Positions 1 through 8,280 of a DNA stretch of 64,000 bases are shown here, in pieces. A program made the position numbers and the translations under genes. Positions within the stretch are counted from its first letter, which is position 1, and each line of letters opens with the position of its first letter. Source of the stretch: Streptomyces aurantiacus (GTDB taxonomy: Bacteria; Actinomycetota; Actinomycetes; Streptomycetales; Streptomycetaceae); NCBI RefSeq assembly GCF_027107535.1, contig NZ_CP114283.1, positions 4,588,001 through 4,652,000 on the forward strand. The letters are read 5' to 3'. The notes beneath the pieces were generated by a model. That model searched no databases. It saw nothing but the letters and a program-made list of their open reading frames with translations, and was not told the origin of the DNA.

Positions 1-162
1 GTTCAGCGCAACGAAGTCCTTGTCGGAGATGTCCTGCAGACCGCGGAACTCGGACCAGAACCTCGACTCGAACTCCAGTGCGTCGATCCGTTCGGACACG
101 AGGAGCTCAGCCATGGCCACATAGGGCGCGAGCGGCCTCCGCGGCTCGGTGGCGTTCTCCAT
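1..162 (-). CDS. Partial hypothetical protein, possibly colicin-immunity-like
   Basis: The first 54 codons of a minus-strand gene; the rest lies beyond the left edge. It starts with ATG at 162 with a GAGGGA ribosome site nine bases upstream. The N-terminus (ENATEPRRPLAPYVAMAELL) resembles the short acidic actinomycete proteins annotated as colicin/pyocin immunity-like, which begin with a similar APYLxLAExLV segment and a later EFE..F pattern. That assignment is from memory of the family and is weak. No neighbour in the window clarifies its role. Confidence 0.45.
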   Translation of the reverse strand, partial: MENATEPRRPLAPYVAMAELLVSERIDALEFESRFWSEFRGLQDISDKDFVALN

Positions 163-255
163 CACGGACTCCCTCGCTCGATGACCTTCACGGCCTGCTT
201 CGGGTTCAGCTTCCGCCCGCTCGTGAAGTTGTCGCTGCGATCGGTCATGACGTTC

Positions 256-339
256 AGTGGGCTTGATCCGCTTTGATGGACATCCTCCCGGTGCGGAATC
301 CCTGCTCTCGGATGTCCGTCAAAGCGGATCAAGCCCACT
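256..339. repeat. 29-bp inverted repeat (84-bp palindromic element)
   Basis: Arms at 256-284 and 311-339 match at 28 of 29 positions around a 26-base centre. It lies in the 296-bp gap between the partial gene and recQ, where I see no ORF. It could be a small non-autonomous mobile element (MITE-like), a transcription terminator for recQ, or a structured transcript. The lack of a following T-run and the length of the arms favour a mobile or structural element. Confidence 0.6.
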
Positions 340-458
340 GTTCAGCATGTTCTCTCTTGTCGTGCCGGGTACGGGCCCTTCGGCGATTACCCGGTCACCG
401 CCAGCCTCTGCGGGAACGGGATGCCCGAAGCCCTTCGCGGCATGGACCGGGCCTCCGT

Positions 459-2276
459 CTAGGAAGCGGCTGTGAGCAGGTTCTTCTCCAGGATCACCGG
501 CAGTGACAGGGTTCGGTAGCCGACTGAGGCGAACAGGACGGTGATCCGGTTCTCCTCCTCGGTGAGGACCTCGCCGTCACCCCACTGCGGGTGGTGGACC
601 GCGGTGCCGGGCGGAAACGGGTGGTCGTGGCGCGTGGGTGAGGCGGTGCGGGGGCGGGACGGGCCGGGGACGGCGCTGGCGGCGGTGCCGGTGGGCCGCT
701 GTTCGCATCGGTCGCAGTTGCCGCAGGGGGAGTTGAGGCGCTCGCCGAAGTAGCCGAGCAGGAAACGCCGTCGGCAGCCGGTGGTCTCGGCCAGGCCGCG
801 CATCATGTCGACCCGGGAGCGCTCCATGCTCTCGTGCGCGTTGCTCAACTCCACGGCCCGCGTGGCGGTTTCCTCCGCATCGGCCCCGTGGACCGGGGCC
901 ACCTTTCCGCGTTCCGTGGTGAGGGCTCCGGCACTCTCCAGGAGGTTGAGGACGGCGGTCAGCCGGCTGGCGGACAGGCCGGTCTCTTCCTGGAGTTCCG
1001 TCGGTGTCACGGGGGTCGCACGGTCCCGTACGAGGCGGGCGACGTCGGCGATGGTGTCCGCGTCTGGGCGGCCGGTGGAGAAGAACTTCTGCAGGCCCAG
1101 GTCCTCGACGCGGTAGTGCAGGATGGCTCGGGACGGCTCGCCGTCCCGGCCTGCCCGGCCTATCTCCTGGTAGTAGGCGTCGAGGGACCCGGGCACCGCG
1201 GCGTGCAGTACGAACCGTACGTCGGGCTTGTCGATGCCCATGCCGAATGCCGAGGTGGCCACCACCACGTCCAACTCGCCGCCGAGAAAGCGGTCGTGGA
1301 CCGCGCTGCGGTCGGCCGACCGGTTGCCCGCGTGGTAGGCGGCGGCGCTCAGGCCGAGTTCGCCGAGCTCGGCGGCGTACGCCTCGGCGTCCTTGCGGGT
1401 GGAGACGTAGACGATGCCCGGCTTGGGCTCGGCCGCAGCTCGCTCCACCACGGCGCGCCGCTTGGCCGCGTTGTCCAGGAAGTGAGTGACCTCCAGGCGG
1501 ATGTTGGGCCGGTCGAACCCGGCCACCACCTCGTGGGCCTTGCGCATGCCGAGCTGCTCGACGATGTCGGCTCGCACCGGTGCGGCGGCGCTGGCGGTGA
1601 GGGCGAGGATGGGAGGGCGCCCGATGCTCTCGGCGGCCTGGCGGAGCCTGAGGTAGTCCGGCCGGAAGTCGTGGCCCCAGGAGGACACGCACTGCGCCTC
1701 GTCCACGACGAAGAGGGACGGTCTCAGCGCGGCCAGCCGCTCCAGCACGTCCTGCTTGGCGAGCTGTTCCGGGGCGAGGAAGAGAAACCGGGCCGTTCCG
1801 TCGCTCGCGCTCTCCCATGCCTGCTCGTTCTGGGCCCTGGACATCGACGAGTTGACGGCGACGGCGGTCTGGCCGCTGTTCCGCAGCAGTCCGGCGATCT
1901 GGTCCCGCTGGAGAGCGATCAACGGTGACACGACGAGCGTCGGACCGGGGAGCAGCATGCCCGGCACCTGGTACACCGCCGACTTGCCCGAGCCGGTCGG
2001 CATCACCACCATGGCGTCCCTGCGGCGCATGACCGCTTTCATCGCGGTGAGCTGGCCGGGACGCAACTCGTCCCATCCGAAGGCCACCCGTGCGGCTCTG
2101 CGGAGACGGCGGGCGACGAACAGGCTGATCGGCAAAGGGACTCCCGAAGCGGTTGCGCGCGACCGGGGCGGAACCGGACGGGCGGTGGTGGGTCTAGTGC
2201 CCGCCCCGGCTCGAAGCAGTCCGATCGCCAGGCTCGGACTGCGACGGCACGGTCGCGGCAGGCCCGCGAGCGTCAC
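459..2276 (-). CDS. recQ: RecQ family ATP-dependent DNA helicase
   Basis: A superfamily 2 helicase that unwinds DNA 3' to 5' during repair and recombination. Visible motifs: Walker A MPTGSGKS near residues 92-99, DEAQCVSSWGHDFRPDY from about 192, ALTASA near 225, AFGMGIDKPDVRFVLHA near 343, and motif VI QEIGRAGRDG near 370-379. A Cys cluster (GCRRRF...CGNCDRC) near 500-525 is the RecQ zinc-binding site. A C-terminal tail holds a small basic, Pro-rich linker and a short domain starting at HHPQWGDGEVL that is seen in many actinomycete RecQ proteins. About 605 residues is normal for the family. The first 45 residues look non-conserved; a TTG start near 2135, after GGGAG, is an alternative. It is transcribed alone. 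Confidence 0.93.
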   Translation of the reverse strand: MTLAGLPRPCRRSPSLAIGLLRAGAGTRPTTARPVPPRSRATASGVPLPISLFVARRLRRAARVAFGWDELRPGQLTAMKAVMRRRDAMVVMPTGSGKSAVYQVPGMLLPGPTLVVSPLIALQRDQIAGLLRNSGQTAVAVNSSMSRAQNEQAWESASDGTARFLFLAPEQLAKQDVLERLAALRPSLFVVDEAQCVSSWGHDFRPDYLRLRQAAESIGRPPILALTASAAAPVRADIVEQLGMRKAHEVVAGFDRPNIRLEVTHFLDNAAKRRAVVERAAAEPKPGIVYVSTRKDAEAYAAELGELGLSAAAYHAGNRSADRSAVHDRFLGGELDVVVATSAFGMGIDKPDVRFVLHAAVPGSLDAYYQEIGRAGRDGEPSRAILHYRVEDLGLQKFFSTGRPDADTIADVARLVRDRATPVTPTELQEETGLSASRLTAVLNLLESAGALTTERGKVAPVHGADAEETATRAVELSNAHESMERSRVDMMRGLAETTGCRRRFLLGYFGERLNSPCGNCDRCEQRPTGTAASAVPGPSRPRTASPTRHDHPFPPGTAVHHPQWGDGEVLTEEENRITVLFASVGYRTLSLPVILEKNLLTAAS

Positions 2277-2552
2277 GACTGCCTTGAGGGGCTTTCGTGC
2301 GATCGAGTGAGCGATGCGTGATGACCAACGAGGCTCAGCAGGACCTCCCCCACTCCCCTCTGGTATTGCGGGCCATCACGAAGGCGCACGACATGCGGTT
2401 GGATGGGCTTGCCACGGTCGTGTCGCCAGGACAGGTGCGCGCCGGAGACCCCCTTGTTCTGCTCTAAGGTCCATCGGAAGTGGATCTCGTCGAGATGATC
2501 TTGGTCAGCGTGTTGCCGTGGCATCATCATCCGGCCCTCTCCTCGGGGCGGA

Positions 2553-2895
2553 TCACGCGCTGCGTTTCGGCTTCGCCGCCGACTTCTGCGCCGCACTCTT
2601 CCTCGCGGTGGTCTTCTTGACGGTTGCCTTCTTCGCTGTCTTCTTGGCCGTGGTCTTCTTCTTCGCGGGCAGTTCGTGGACGTCGGCGTCGCCGTCTTTG
2701 CCGCGGGAGGCCCGCGCCTTCTGCACGGTCGCCTCCAGTGCGGACATGAGGTCGACGACCTGCCCGGCCGGCGCCTCAACTTCCGCAGCCGCGGGAAGTG
2801 CGTGCCCTTCCCGCTTGGCTTTGATGACCTCCGCGAGCGCGTCCGTGTAGTGGTCCACGAACTCGCTGCCCTCCAGGCTGTCGCGGGTCAGGTGG
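2553..2895 (-). pseudogene. C-terminal fragment of a bacterial Ku protein
   Basis: Ku forms the DNA-end-binding bridge of bacterial non-homologous end joining. Only the C-terminal segment remains: a DSLEGSEFVDHYTDALAEVI stretch, the conserved QVVDLMSALEATV helix, then a Lys/Ala-rich tail with repeated KKTA-type blocks that in streptomycete Ku binds DNA. The core beta-barrel (roughly the first 250 residues) is missing, and homology stops near 2895, where the divergent PaaX-like gene begins. A start is possible at 2858, but the fragment cannot be a working Ku. It marks a deletion or rearrangement breakpoint. Confidence 0.75.
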
Positions 2896-2899
2896 CCGG

Positions 2900-3735
2900 G
2901 TGACCACGGTGACCACTGACGAGGCGCTGCGACCCCAGTCCCTCATGCTGTCGTTCCTGGGCGACCGGGTGCTCGGCCGTGACGTCTGCGTGTACTCCGG
3001 AAGCGTCATCGACGTCTTCGGGCGCGCGGGCGTCGGCGAACACGCGCCCCGCTCGACGCTGACCCGCATGGTGGGCCGCGGCCTGCTGCGACGGCAGCGC
3101 GAGGGCCGGCGCATGTCCTTCGGGCTGACCGAGCGCTTGGAGGCCGTGCTGCGGGACGGCGAGCAGCGGATCTGGGAGGCAGGGCGGTCAACCGCCACTG
3201 GGACGGCACCTGGACGCTGCTCGGCTTCTCACTGCCCGAGTCCTGGCAGCGCCAACGGCACGACCTGCGCGCGCAGTTGACCTGGACCGGCTTCGGCCCG
3301 CTGTTCGGCGGACTGTGGATCGCGCTCGGCGAGGTCGACGTGTCCACGCTGGTGGCCGAGCTCGCTCTGTCCGCCCATGTGAAGGTCTTCCGGGCCCACG
3401 CGGACGCGGGCATGGACATCGGTGCGATGATCGAGGAGACCTGGGAACTCGGCGAACTGGCCGCGCGCTACGAGGCGTTCGTGCGCGGCTGGCAGCACTG
3501 GGAGACGACGACACCCGAGCCCGACGAGGCCCTCGCGCTGCGCCTGTGCCTGTCGACCCAGTGGCTCCAGGTCATCCGCCAGGACCCCCGGCTACCGGTC
3601 AAGCACCTGCCCGACGACTGGCCCGCCGAACAGGCCGAGAAGACGTTCCGAACGGTCTACGACCGCCTGACCCCGCTCGCGCGGGAGTCGGCGGAACGAC
3701 TTCTCGACCTGGTGCCCGTGCGGCCGGGCTCCTAG
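2900..3735 (+). pseudogene. PaaX family transcriptional regulator, frameshifted
   Basis: PaaX-type repressors have an N-terminal winged helix and control phenylacetate and related catabolism. The first frame (GTG 2900) gives PQSLMLSFLGDRVLGRDVCV and a wHTH segment with PRSTLTRMVGRGLL, up to RIWEAG near 3180. The family continuation (VNRHWDGTWTLLGFSLPES and on to PVRPGS) lies in another frame from 3187 to 3735, so a one-base indel lies at about 3175-3187. Together the two parts make a full-length PaaX-like protein of about 275 residues. The indel is either inactivating or a sequencing error. The stop codon sits at the left end of the adjacent insertion sequence. Confidence 0.7.
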
Positions 3736-4831
3736 GGCCTGTGTGAGGTCGTGATCATTCTCGGGTTCTGGTCCCGTGCGGGGACGGGACCTGGTAGGAC
3801 GCTGGGTGTGACACGTACGCAACTCACCGACGAGCAGTGGGAGTTCATCGAGCCGTATCTGCCGATAGGCGAGTACGGTCCGTACCCCGAGCGGCTGCGG
3901 GAGCAGTTCGAGGGGGTGATCTGGCGGTTTCGGTCCAGCGCCCAGTGGCGCGAGATGCCCTCCGAGTTCGGACCGTGGCCGACGGTCTACGGGCGCTTTC
4001 GCGTCTGGCGGGACGCCGGAGTCTTCTCCGCTCTTCTGGAAGGCATGATCGCGGAGGCTGCTCGCCGGGGACAGACGGACTTGTCCCTGGTCAGCGTGGA
4101 CTCCACTACGGCCCGCGCCCACCACGACGCAGCCGGGATGCACCTCGGCAAGGACGTCATGGATGCCCTTGAGGAAGCCGCCGCCGAACAGGAGCGGACC
4201 CGGCAAAAAAGGGCGACCCGCCGGGACAGAACGGGCAGGACGGCGGGGACGGCCCCGAGCAGGAAGAGCGACGGCGCATCAGGCGACGGCGCAAGTTCCG
4301 GCTGAACCAGGCCCTGCTCGGCAGATCCCGTGGCGGACTGACGAGCAAGATTCATCTCGCCGCGGACCGCAGGTGCCGTCCGCTGTCCCTCGTGCTGACC
4401 GCAGGACAGGCCGGTGACAGCCCGCAGTTCGTCCCGTGTTGCAGAGGATTCGGGTCCGTCTGCCTGTCGGCCGGCCTCGAACCCGGCCCGGCGCTGTCGC
4501 CGCGGACAAGGCCTACTCGTCCCGCGCCAACCGCTCTTACCTCAGGAAACGCGGCATCAAGGCAGTCATTCCGGAGAAGAAGGACCAGGCCGCCAACCGG
4601 AAGAAGAAGGGGCGCCGAGGCGGCCGCCCCACGTGCCACGACAGTGATCTTTACCAGGAGCGGAACACGGTCGAGCGGCTCATCAACAAGCTGAAGGCCT
4701 GGCGGGGCATCGCCACTCGATACGACAAGTCGCCCGAGAGCTACCTCGCCGGCCTCCACCTCCGTGCCTCAATGATCTGGATCAACGACCTGCTGGAGGC
4801 AACTGGCTGATCACAACGTCACACAGGCCCT
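3734..4831 (+). mobile_element. IS5-like insertion sequence (about 1.1 kb)
   Basis: Imperfect 24-bp terminal inverted repeats at 3734-3757 (starting agggcctgtgtga) and 4808-4831, with a TA dinucleotide at each outer edge that could be a 2-bp target duplication. The element inserted exactly at the end of the PaaX-like gene. It encodes a two-frame DDE transposase of the IS5/IS427 type. Confidence 0.85.
3808..4810 (+). pseudogene. IS5-family transposase (orfA/orfB) with an extra frameshift
   Basis: OrfA starts at GTG 3808 (TRTQLTDEQWEFIEPYLP...) and includes the first catalytic Asp in SLVSVDSTTARAH. A slippery run of six A residues followed by G (about 4204-4210) allows the usual programmed -1 shift into the frame giving RRRKFRLNQALLGRSRGGL and DSPQFVP. 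A second shift is then needed near 4435 to reach LQRIRVRLP...AADKAYSSR...ERNTVERLINKLK, which holds the second Asp and the Glu. The programmed site explains the first frame change. The second is probably an inactivating one-base deletion. Confidence 0.75.
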
Positions 4832-4965
4832 AGCACTGCAACAGTCACGTCGAAAACCGTTGCGGTACTAGGATGCCGACCGCGTCCCGGCCTGGGGACA
4901 ACACCGGACCCCTGGGACGTCGTCGGGACGACAACCAGGGTGCTCTCATATCAGGGGGGATCATC

Positions 4966-6189
4966 ATGGTGCGATACGGAGATGCCGAGCGGTTCGCCTC
5001 TCGGCTGCGCGCTTTGCGGGAGAGGGCCGACTACAGCTACGAGGCCCTCGCGCAGAAGACCGGTATCAGCCGCTCCAGCCTTCACCGCTACTGCACGGGC
5101 TCATCGGTCCCACAGAACTACGGCACCGCGCACCGCATCGCCACCGTCTGCGGGGCGATGCCCGCCGAACTGCGTGAACTGCACCGGCTCTGGGCCCTGG
5201 CCGACACGGAGCGGGGGGACCGAGCCGTACCGGCGGAGGCGGGGAAGGCGGCGGAAGCGACGGAGGCCACCTCGGAGCTTCAGGAGGCTCCCGAGCCCGG
5301 GGGAGCCCCGCCGGTGGTGGAGACCCGAGAAACCCTGGCGGGCCCGATGGCGCCCTCATTAGTCGTGGAGGCCACGGAGGCCACGGAGGCCACGGAGGCC
5401 ACGGAGGCCACGGAGACGCCGTCGTCCTCGCAGGCGGGACGACGGCCGTCGCTGAGCCGCCGCGGGAGGCGTACCGCCGTCACCGCCGTGGTCACCGCCG
5501 TCGTGCTCGCCCTCACGGCCTGGGGAGTGTCCGCGATCTCCTCGCGCACCGAATCCCCCAGCGGGACGGCGGGCGCGCGGCAGGACGGGCGGCTGCTGTT
5601 CGCGACGGGCTGCAAGCCCGTCGTGAGCATGGGCCAACAGGACAAGTGCGTACGCGAGGTGCAGCGGCAACTCGAGCGCCGCGGCGCCGAGATCGGTGTG
5701 GACAGCTCCTTCGGCCCCGAGACACTGCGCCGGGTGACGGCGTTCCAGGTGTTCGCGGACATCACCCCGAACGGGGTCGTCGGCACCCCGACGAAGAAGG
5801 CCCTGTACGAGTCGCGGGTACGCATGGACACCTGGTCGCCGGAGAAGGTCCGCGAGCGCATCCGGCAGGTGTTCACCGAGGCACCGGACGACGCCGTCTC
5901 CATCGCCGACTGCCAGTCGTTCCTGGACCCCCTGCACATCCTGCCGAACACGGACGGTTCACGGAACTGGGGGCTGTTCCAGATCTCCGACAAGCGGCTG
6001 CGTGAACTAGGCGGTACACCGCGCAAGGCGCTGGATCCCGAATGGAACATCCGGGCCGCCAAGCGTCTGTGGAGCCAGAAGCGCGGCTTCCACGACTGGC
6101 CGCACTGCGCGCGGTCCCTGCGTCCGACTCCCTCGGCGGTCCCTTCGACGACCGCACCTTCGACGACCGCCTCTGCCACGGAGCGCTGA
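4966..6189 (+). CDS. XRE regulator fused to membrane anchor, peptidoglycan-binding and lysozyme-like domains
   Basis: A 407-residue chimera starting at ATG 4966 (GGGGGGA ribosome site). Residues 8-62 form an XRE helix-turn-helix (LAQKTGISRSSLHRYCTGSS). Residues 95-155 are an acidic linker containing an (ATE)n run. Residues 171-190 are one membrane helix. Residues about 215-285 form a PG_binding_1 repeat (VQRQLERRGAEIGVDSSFGP), and residues 295-385 resemble transglycosylase/lysozyme-like domains (DCQSFLDPLHILPNTDG, NWGLFQIS). A plausible role is a sensor of cell-wall fragments with a cytoplasmic DNA-binding head, but no target is known. A TTA codon at 5359-5361 would make translation bldA-dependent in Streptomyces. 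Its 3' end overlaps the antisense tail of the next gene. Confidence 0.8.
   Translation: MVRYGDAERFASRLRALRERADYSYEALAQKTGISRSSLHRYCTGSSVPQNYGTAHRIATVCGAMPAELRELHRLWALADTERGDRAVPAEAGKAAEATEATSELQEAPEPGGAPPVVETRETLAGPMAPSLVVEATEATEATEATEATETPSSSQAGRRPSLSRRGRRTAVTAVVTAVVLALTAWGVSAISSRTESPSGTAGARQDGRLLFATGCKPVVSMGQQDKCVREVQRQLERRGAEIGVDSSFGPETLRRVTAFQVFADITPNGVVGTPTKKALYESRVRMDTWSPEKVRERIRQVFTEAPDDAVSIADCQSFLDPLHILPNTDGSRNWGLFQISDKRLRELGGTPRKALDPEWNIRAAKRLWSQKRGFHDWPHCARSLRPTPSAVPSTTAPSTTASATER
5362..5415 (+). repeat. 9-bp in-frame microsatellite (Ala-Thr-Glu repeats)
   Basis: About six tandem copies of gaggccacg inside the XRE-fusion gene, encoding the ATE run that separates the helix-turn-helix from the membrane helix. 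Copy number could vary by slippage without changing the frame, which would alter linker length only. Confidence 0.85.
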
Positions 6190-6655
6190 CGGGATGCCGA
6201 CCGGCGTGGCCGTCGGCCATCCGCTTGAACGCGGCCCTGGTCCCGTCTCCGGCGATTCCGTCGATCGAGCCCGTGTAGTCCCAGTAGTACTGCAGCAGGC
6301 GCTGCAGCGCCTTGATCGTGTTGGCGCCAGGGTCTCCGTCGATCGTGTCCTTGTACTTCCAGTGCTTCTCCAGGCAGCGCTGGAACGCCTTCCAGCTGTT
6401 GGTGCCCAGCTCCCCGTCGATTCTGTCGTTGTAGTTCCAGCTGTCCGCCAGCCAGCGCTGGATGTTCTTGGCCTGCGCGGCACTCAGGCCAAAGTTGTTC
6501 ACCGCGAGCACGGAGACGGCCTCGGAACTCACCGCCGCCTTCGAGGCCGGCGCGGGCGCCGCGAAGCTCGTGCCCGCGCCGGCCAGGGTCCCGGCCGCCA
6601 GGCCTATGACGGCGGTGACGCTGACGATCGACCTCTTGAGGACGTTCGGTCGCAT
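5873..6655 (-). CDS. Secreted peptidoglycan-binding-type protein with a run-on C-terminus
   Basis: Starts at ATG 6655 with a Sec signal peptide (MRPNVLKRSIVSVTAVIGLA...AAPAPA, residues 1 to about 35). Two PG-binding-like helical repeats follow (IQRWLADSWNYNDRIDGELG; LQRLLQYYWDYTGSIDGIAG). The paralogue at 7205-7657 ends right after the second repeat (FKRFANDMAS). Here FKRMADGHAG is followed by about 110 extra residues that read antisense through the 3' end of the XRE-fusion gene and look non-coding. The conserved protein is therefore 6205-6655, and the stop has been lost. It is probably exported and wall-associated; whether it binds peptidoglycan or is a small secreted lytic co-factor is unknown. 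Confidence 0.7.
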   Translation of the reverse strand: MRPNVLKRSIVSVTAVIGLAAGTLAGAGTSFAAPAPASKAAVSSEAVSVLAVNNFGLSAAQAKNIQRWLADSWNYNDRIDGELGTNSWKAFQRCLEKHWKYKDTIDGDPGANTIKALQRLLQYYWDYTGSIDGIAGDGTRAAFKRMADGHAGRHPVSAPWQRRSSKVRSSKGPPRESDAGTARSAASRGSRASGSTDAWRPGCSIRDPAPCAVYRLVHAAACRRSGTAPSSVNRPCSAGCAGGPGTTGSRRWRRRRPVPR

Positions 6656-6903
6656 TCACTTTCCCCTTCGTTCGGTGGAACTGCTGGTGTCGAACGGGCT
6701 CGACGCTGGCAGGACACACCGATGACCAGCAAGGAAACGACTCGTCGTGGGACGACGGGACGGCCTCGACGGCTTGAGCTGGGGCTCGGCCTCCGTGCTG
6801 GGACGGGGATGGGACGGACGTTCGACGACTGGGCTCAGGCGTAGAAGCGGGACAGGCTCTAGCCATCCTGGACGTCGGCTCGGATGATGCGACTGCTCCC
6901 CAG

Positions 6904-7146
6904 ATGCAGCGAGACCCGCAGTTGGCGGCCTATCGGACGCGGCGAAGGAGTACACCCCGCACAAGCTGGCGGGGCGTACCTGTACCAGGTGCGTCGCTGT
7001 GCACGTCCTTCTACGACAAGTGCCCGATCCTGAAGGCCGAGACGCCCGAGCAGGTGGACAACCGCCTGTTCCTGCGCGATGTCGCGGCCTGCACGCTGCA
7101 CCAGGGGATGGCCCTGCTGGGCATCAGAACGCCCGAGCGCCTCTGA
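6904..7146 (+). pseudogene. Gene fragment, C-terminal part of an unrecognised protein
   Basis: The open frame ending [20 protein letters not shown] and then [20 protein letters not shown] reads like genuine protein: varied residues, normal codon use, and a terminator hairpin just after the stop. The first 40 codons ([20 protein letters not shown]) look less natural, and no good start or ribosome site is present. I therefore take it as the surviving C-terminus of a larger enzyme. I do not recognise the family. Confidence 0.35.
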
Positions 7147-7159
7147 GATCCAACGCAAC

Positions 7160-7197
7160 CGCGGCCCGTCCTCTCCCACGGGAAGGACGGGCCGCGG
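7160..7197. terminator. Strong GC hairpin, probable bidirectional terminator
   Basis: Arms ccgcggcccgtcc and ggacgggccgcgg surround a short loop between the fragment ending at 7146 (plus strand) and the peptidoglycan-binding gene ending at 7205 (minus strand). The position between convergent 3' ends fits a shared terminator. Confidence 0.8.
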
Positions 7198-7204
7198 TGT
7201 GTTC

Positions 7205-7657
7205 CTAGGAGGCCATGTCGTTGGCGAACCGCTTGAACGCGGCCTTGGTCCCCGATCCGGCGATTCCGTCAATCTCGCCGGTGTAGCGATAGTGCTGCTT
7301 CAGCATGCTCTGCAACGCCGTGATCGTGTTGGGTCCGACCTTTCCGTCGATCTCGTTCGACGGGTAGCCGAACAGCACGAGGTAGCGCTGCATCGCCTTC
7401 CAGCTCCCGGTGCCGAGCAGCCCGTCGATCTCGCCGGTGTAGCGCCAGTCCCTCTTCAGAATGCGCTGGAGGTTCTTGGCCTGTTCCTTGCTCAGGCCGA
7501 GGTTGACCACCGCGAGCGGTGCGACGGTCTCGGCGCTCGTCGTCTGCTGCTGGGTCGGCGCGGGAGCCGCCATGGCCGTGCCCGCGGTGGCCAGGCCGCC
7601 GACGGCGATCCCGACGGCGGTGGTGACACTGACGAGTGCCTTCGTGAGAGCTCGCAT
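7205..7657 (-). CDS. Secreted protein with two peptidoglycan-binding-type repeats
   Basis: 150 residues from ATG 7657. A signal peptide (MRALTKALVSVTTAVGIAVG ... AMAAPAP) gives a mature protein of about 115 residues with two repeats of the form LQRILKRDWRYTGEIDGLLG and LQSMLKQHYRYTGEIDGIAG, joined by SWKAMQRYLVLFGYPSNEID. The aromatic YTGxIDG motif is repeated in the 6655 paralogue, so the two are duplicates. It is transcribed toward the terminator at 7160-7197. It is likely exported and cell-wall associated; no catalytic residues are evident. Confidence 0.75.
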   Translation of the reverse strand: MRALTKALVSVTTAVGIAVGGLATAGTAMAAPAPTQQQTTSAETVAPLAVVNLGLSKEQAKNLQRILKRDWRYTGEIDGLLGTGSWKAMQRYLVLFGYPSNEIDGKVGPNTITALQSMLKQHYRYTGEIDGIAGSGTKAAFKRFANDMAS

Positions 7658-7839
7658 GCTGTTCCCCTCCGTTGACGTGCGATGAACGGAACCGACCGCA
7701 CAGGCCGGCTCCGCAACGAGACTGCGGCTTCGGCGCGATGTCCGGCCGCAGCTGACGCAGAAGTGGCGTCATCCCGGGAGGTCCCAGACGCTGACCTGCT
7801 GAATCGACCCCTCGGGCTACTTGAGAGGTTCGCGGCCTG

Positions 7840-8280
7840 CTATCGGCGCGAACCGCAGCCAGCGATCTCCCCGTTTATCACGAGCTGGTGCTTGAGGTGC
7901 ATGGCGCTCTGCTCCCCGTACAGGCCGTCTGCCGTGATGCCCTCCTTCTTCTGCGCGGCTATCAGCGCAGTGCGGGTGTCCCTGCCGAAGACCTCGTCGA
8001 CTTTGATCTTGGCCCCGTAGCATTGCTGGAGGTCACGCTGCAGCGCCCACACGCCCCCGCCCGTGCTGCCGTAGTCCATCCAGCACAGGACGCTCCCCTT
8101 CCAATGGGTGGCGGGCATAACCATGTACCCGCCGGGCCAACTGGGGGTAGCAGTGCTGTTGCAGTGTCCCTGCACGGCGGCGTTCGCGGCGGGGGCCGTA
8201 GCGACGGCGCCGCCGAGCACGCTCGCGGCGAGGCTTCCCGCCACGGCGAGCGTCTTGATCTTCTTACTGAACTTCCTCAC
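7840..8280 (-). CDS. Secreted peptidoglycan-binding-like small protein
   Basis: Starts at GTG 8280, four bases after GGGGG. The N-terminus RKFSKKIKTLAVAGSLAASV followed by ...PAANAAVQG is a signal peptide cleaved near residue 34. The mature part has four Cys (HCNSTATP, VLCWMDYG, LQQCYGAK, AGCGSRR) that could form two disulfides. It also has a PG-binding-like segment, VWALQRDLQQCYGAKIKVDE followed by VFGRDTRTALIAAQKKEGIT and DGLYGE. Third secreted protein of this small group, and more diverged than the other two. Confidence 0.65.
   Translation of the reverse strand: MRKFSKKIKTLAVAGSLAASVLGGAVATAPAANAAVQGHCNSTATPSWPGGYMVMPATHWKGSVLCWMDYGSTGGGVWALQRDLQQCYGAKIKVDEVFGRDTRTALIAAQKKEGITADGLYGEQSAMHLKHQLVINGEIAGCGSRR

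Noticed and set aside
834..1928. Long plus-strand frames opposite recQ
   Set aside because: They are antisense shadows of a clearly conserved helicase and show no motifs.
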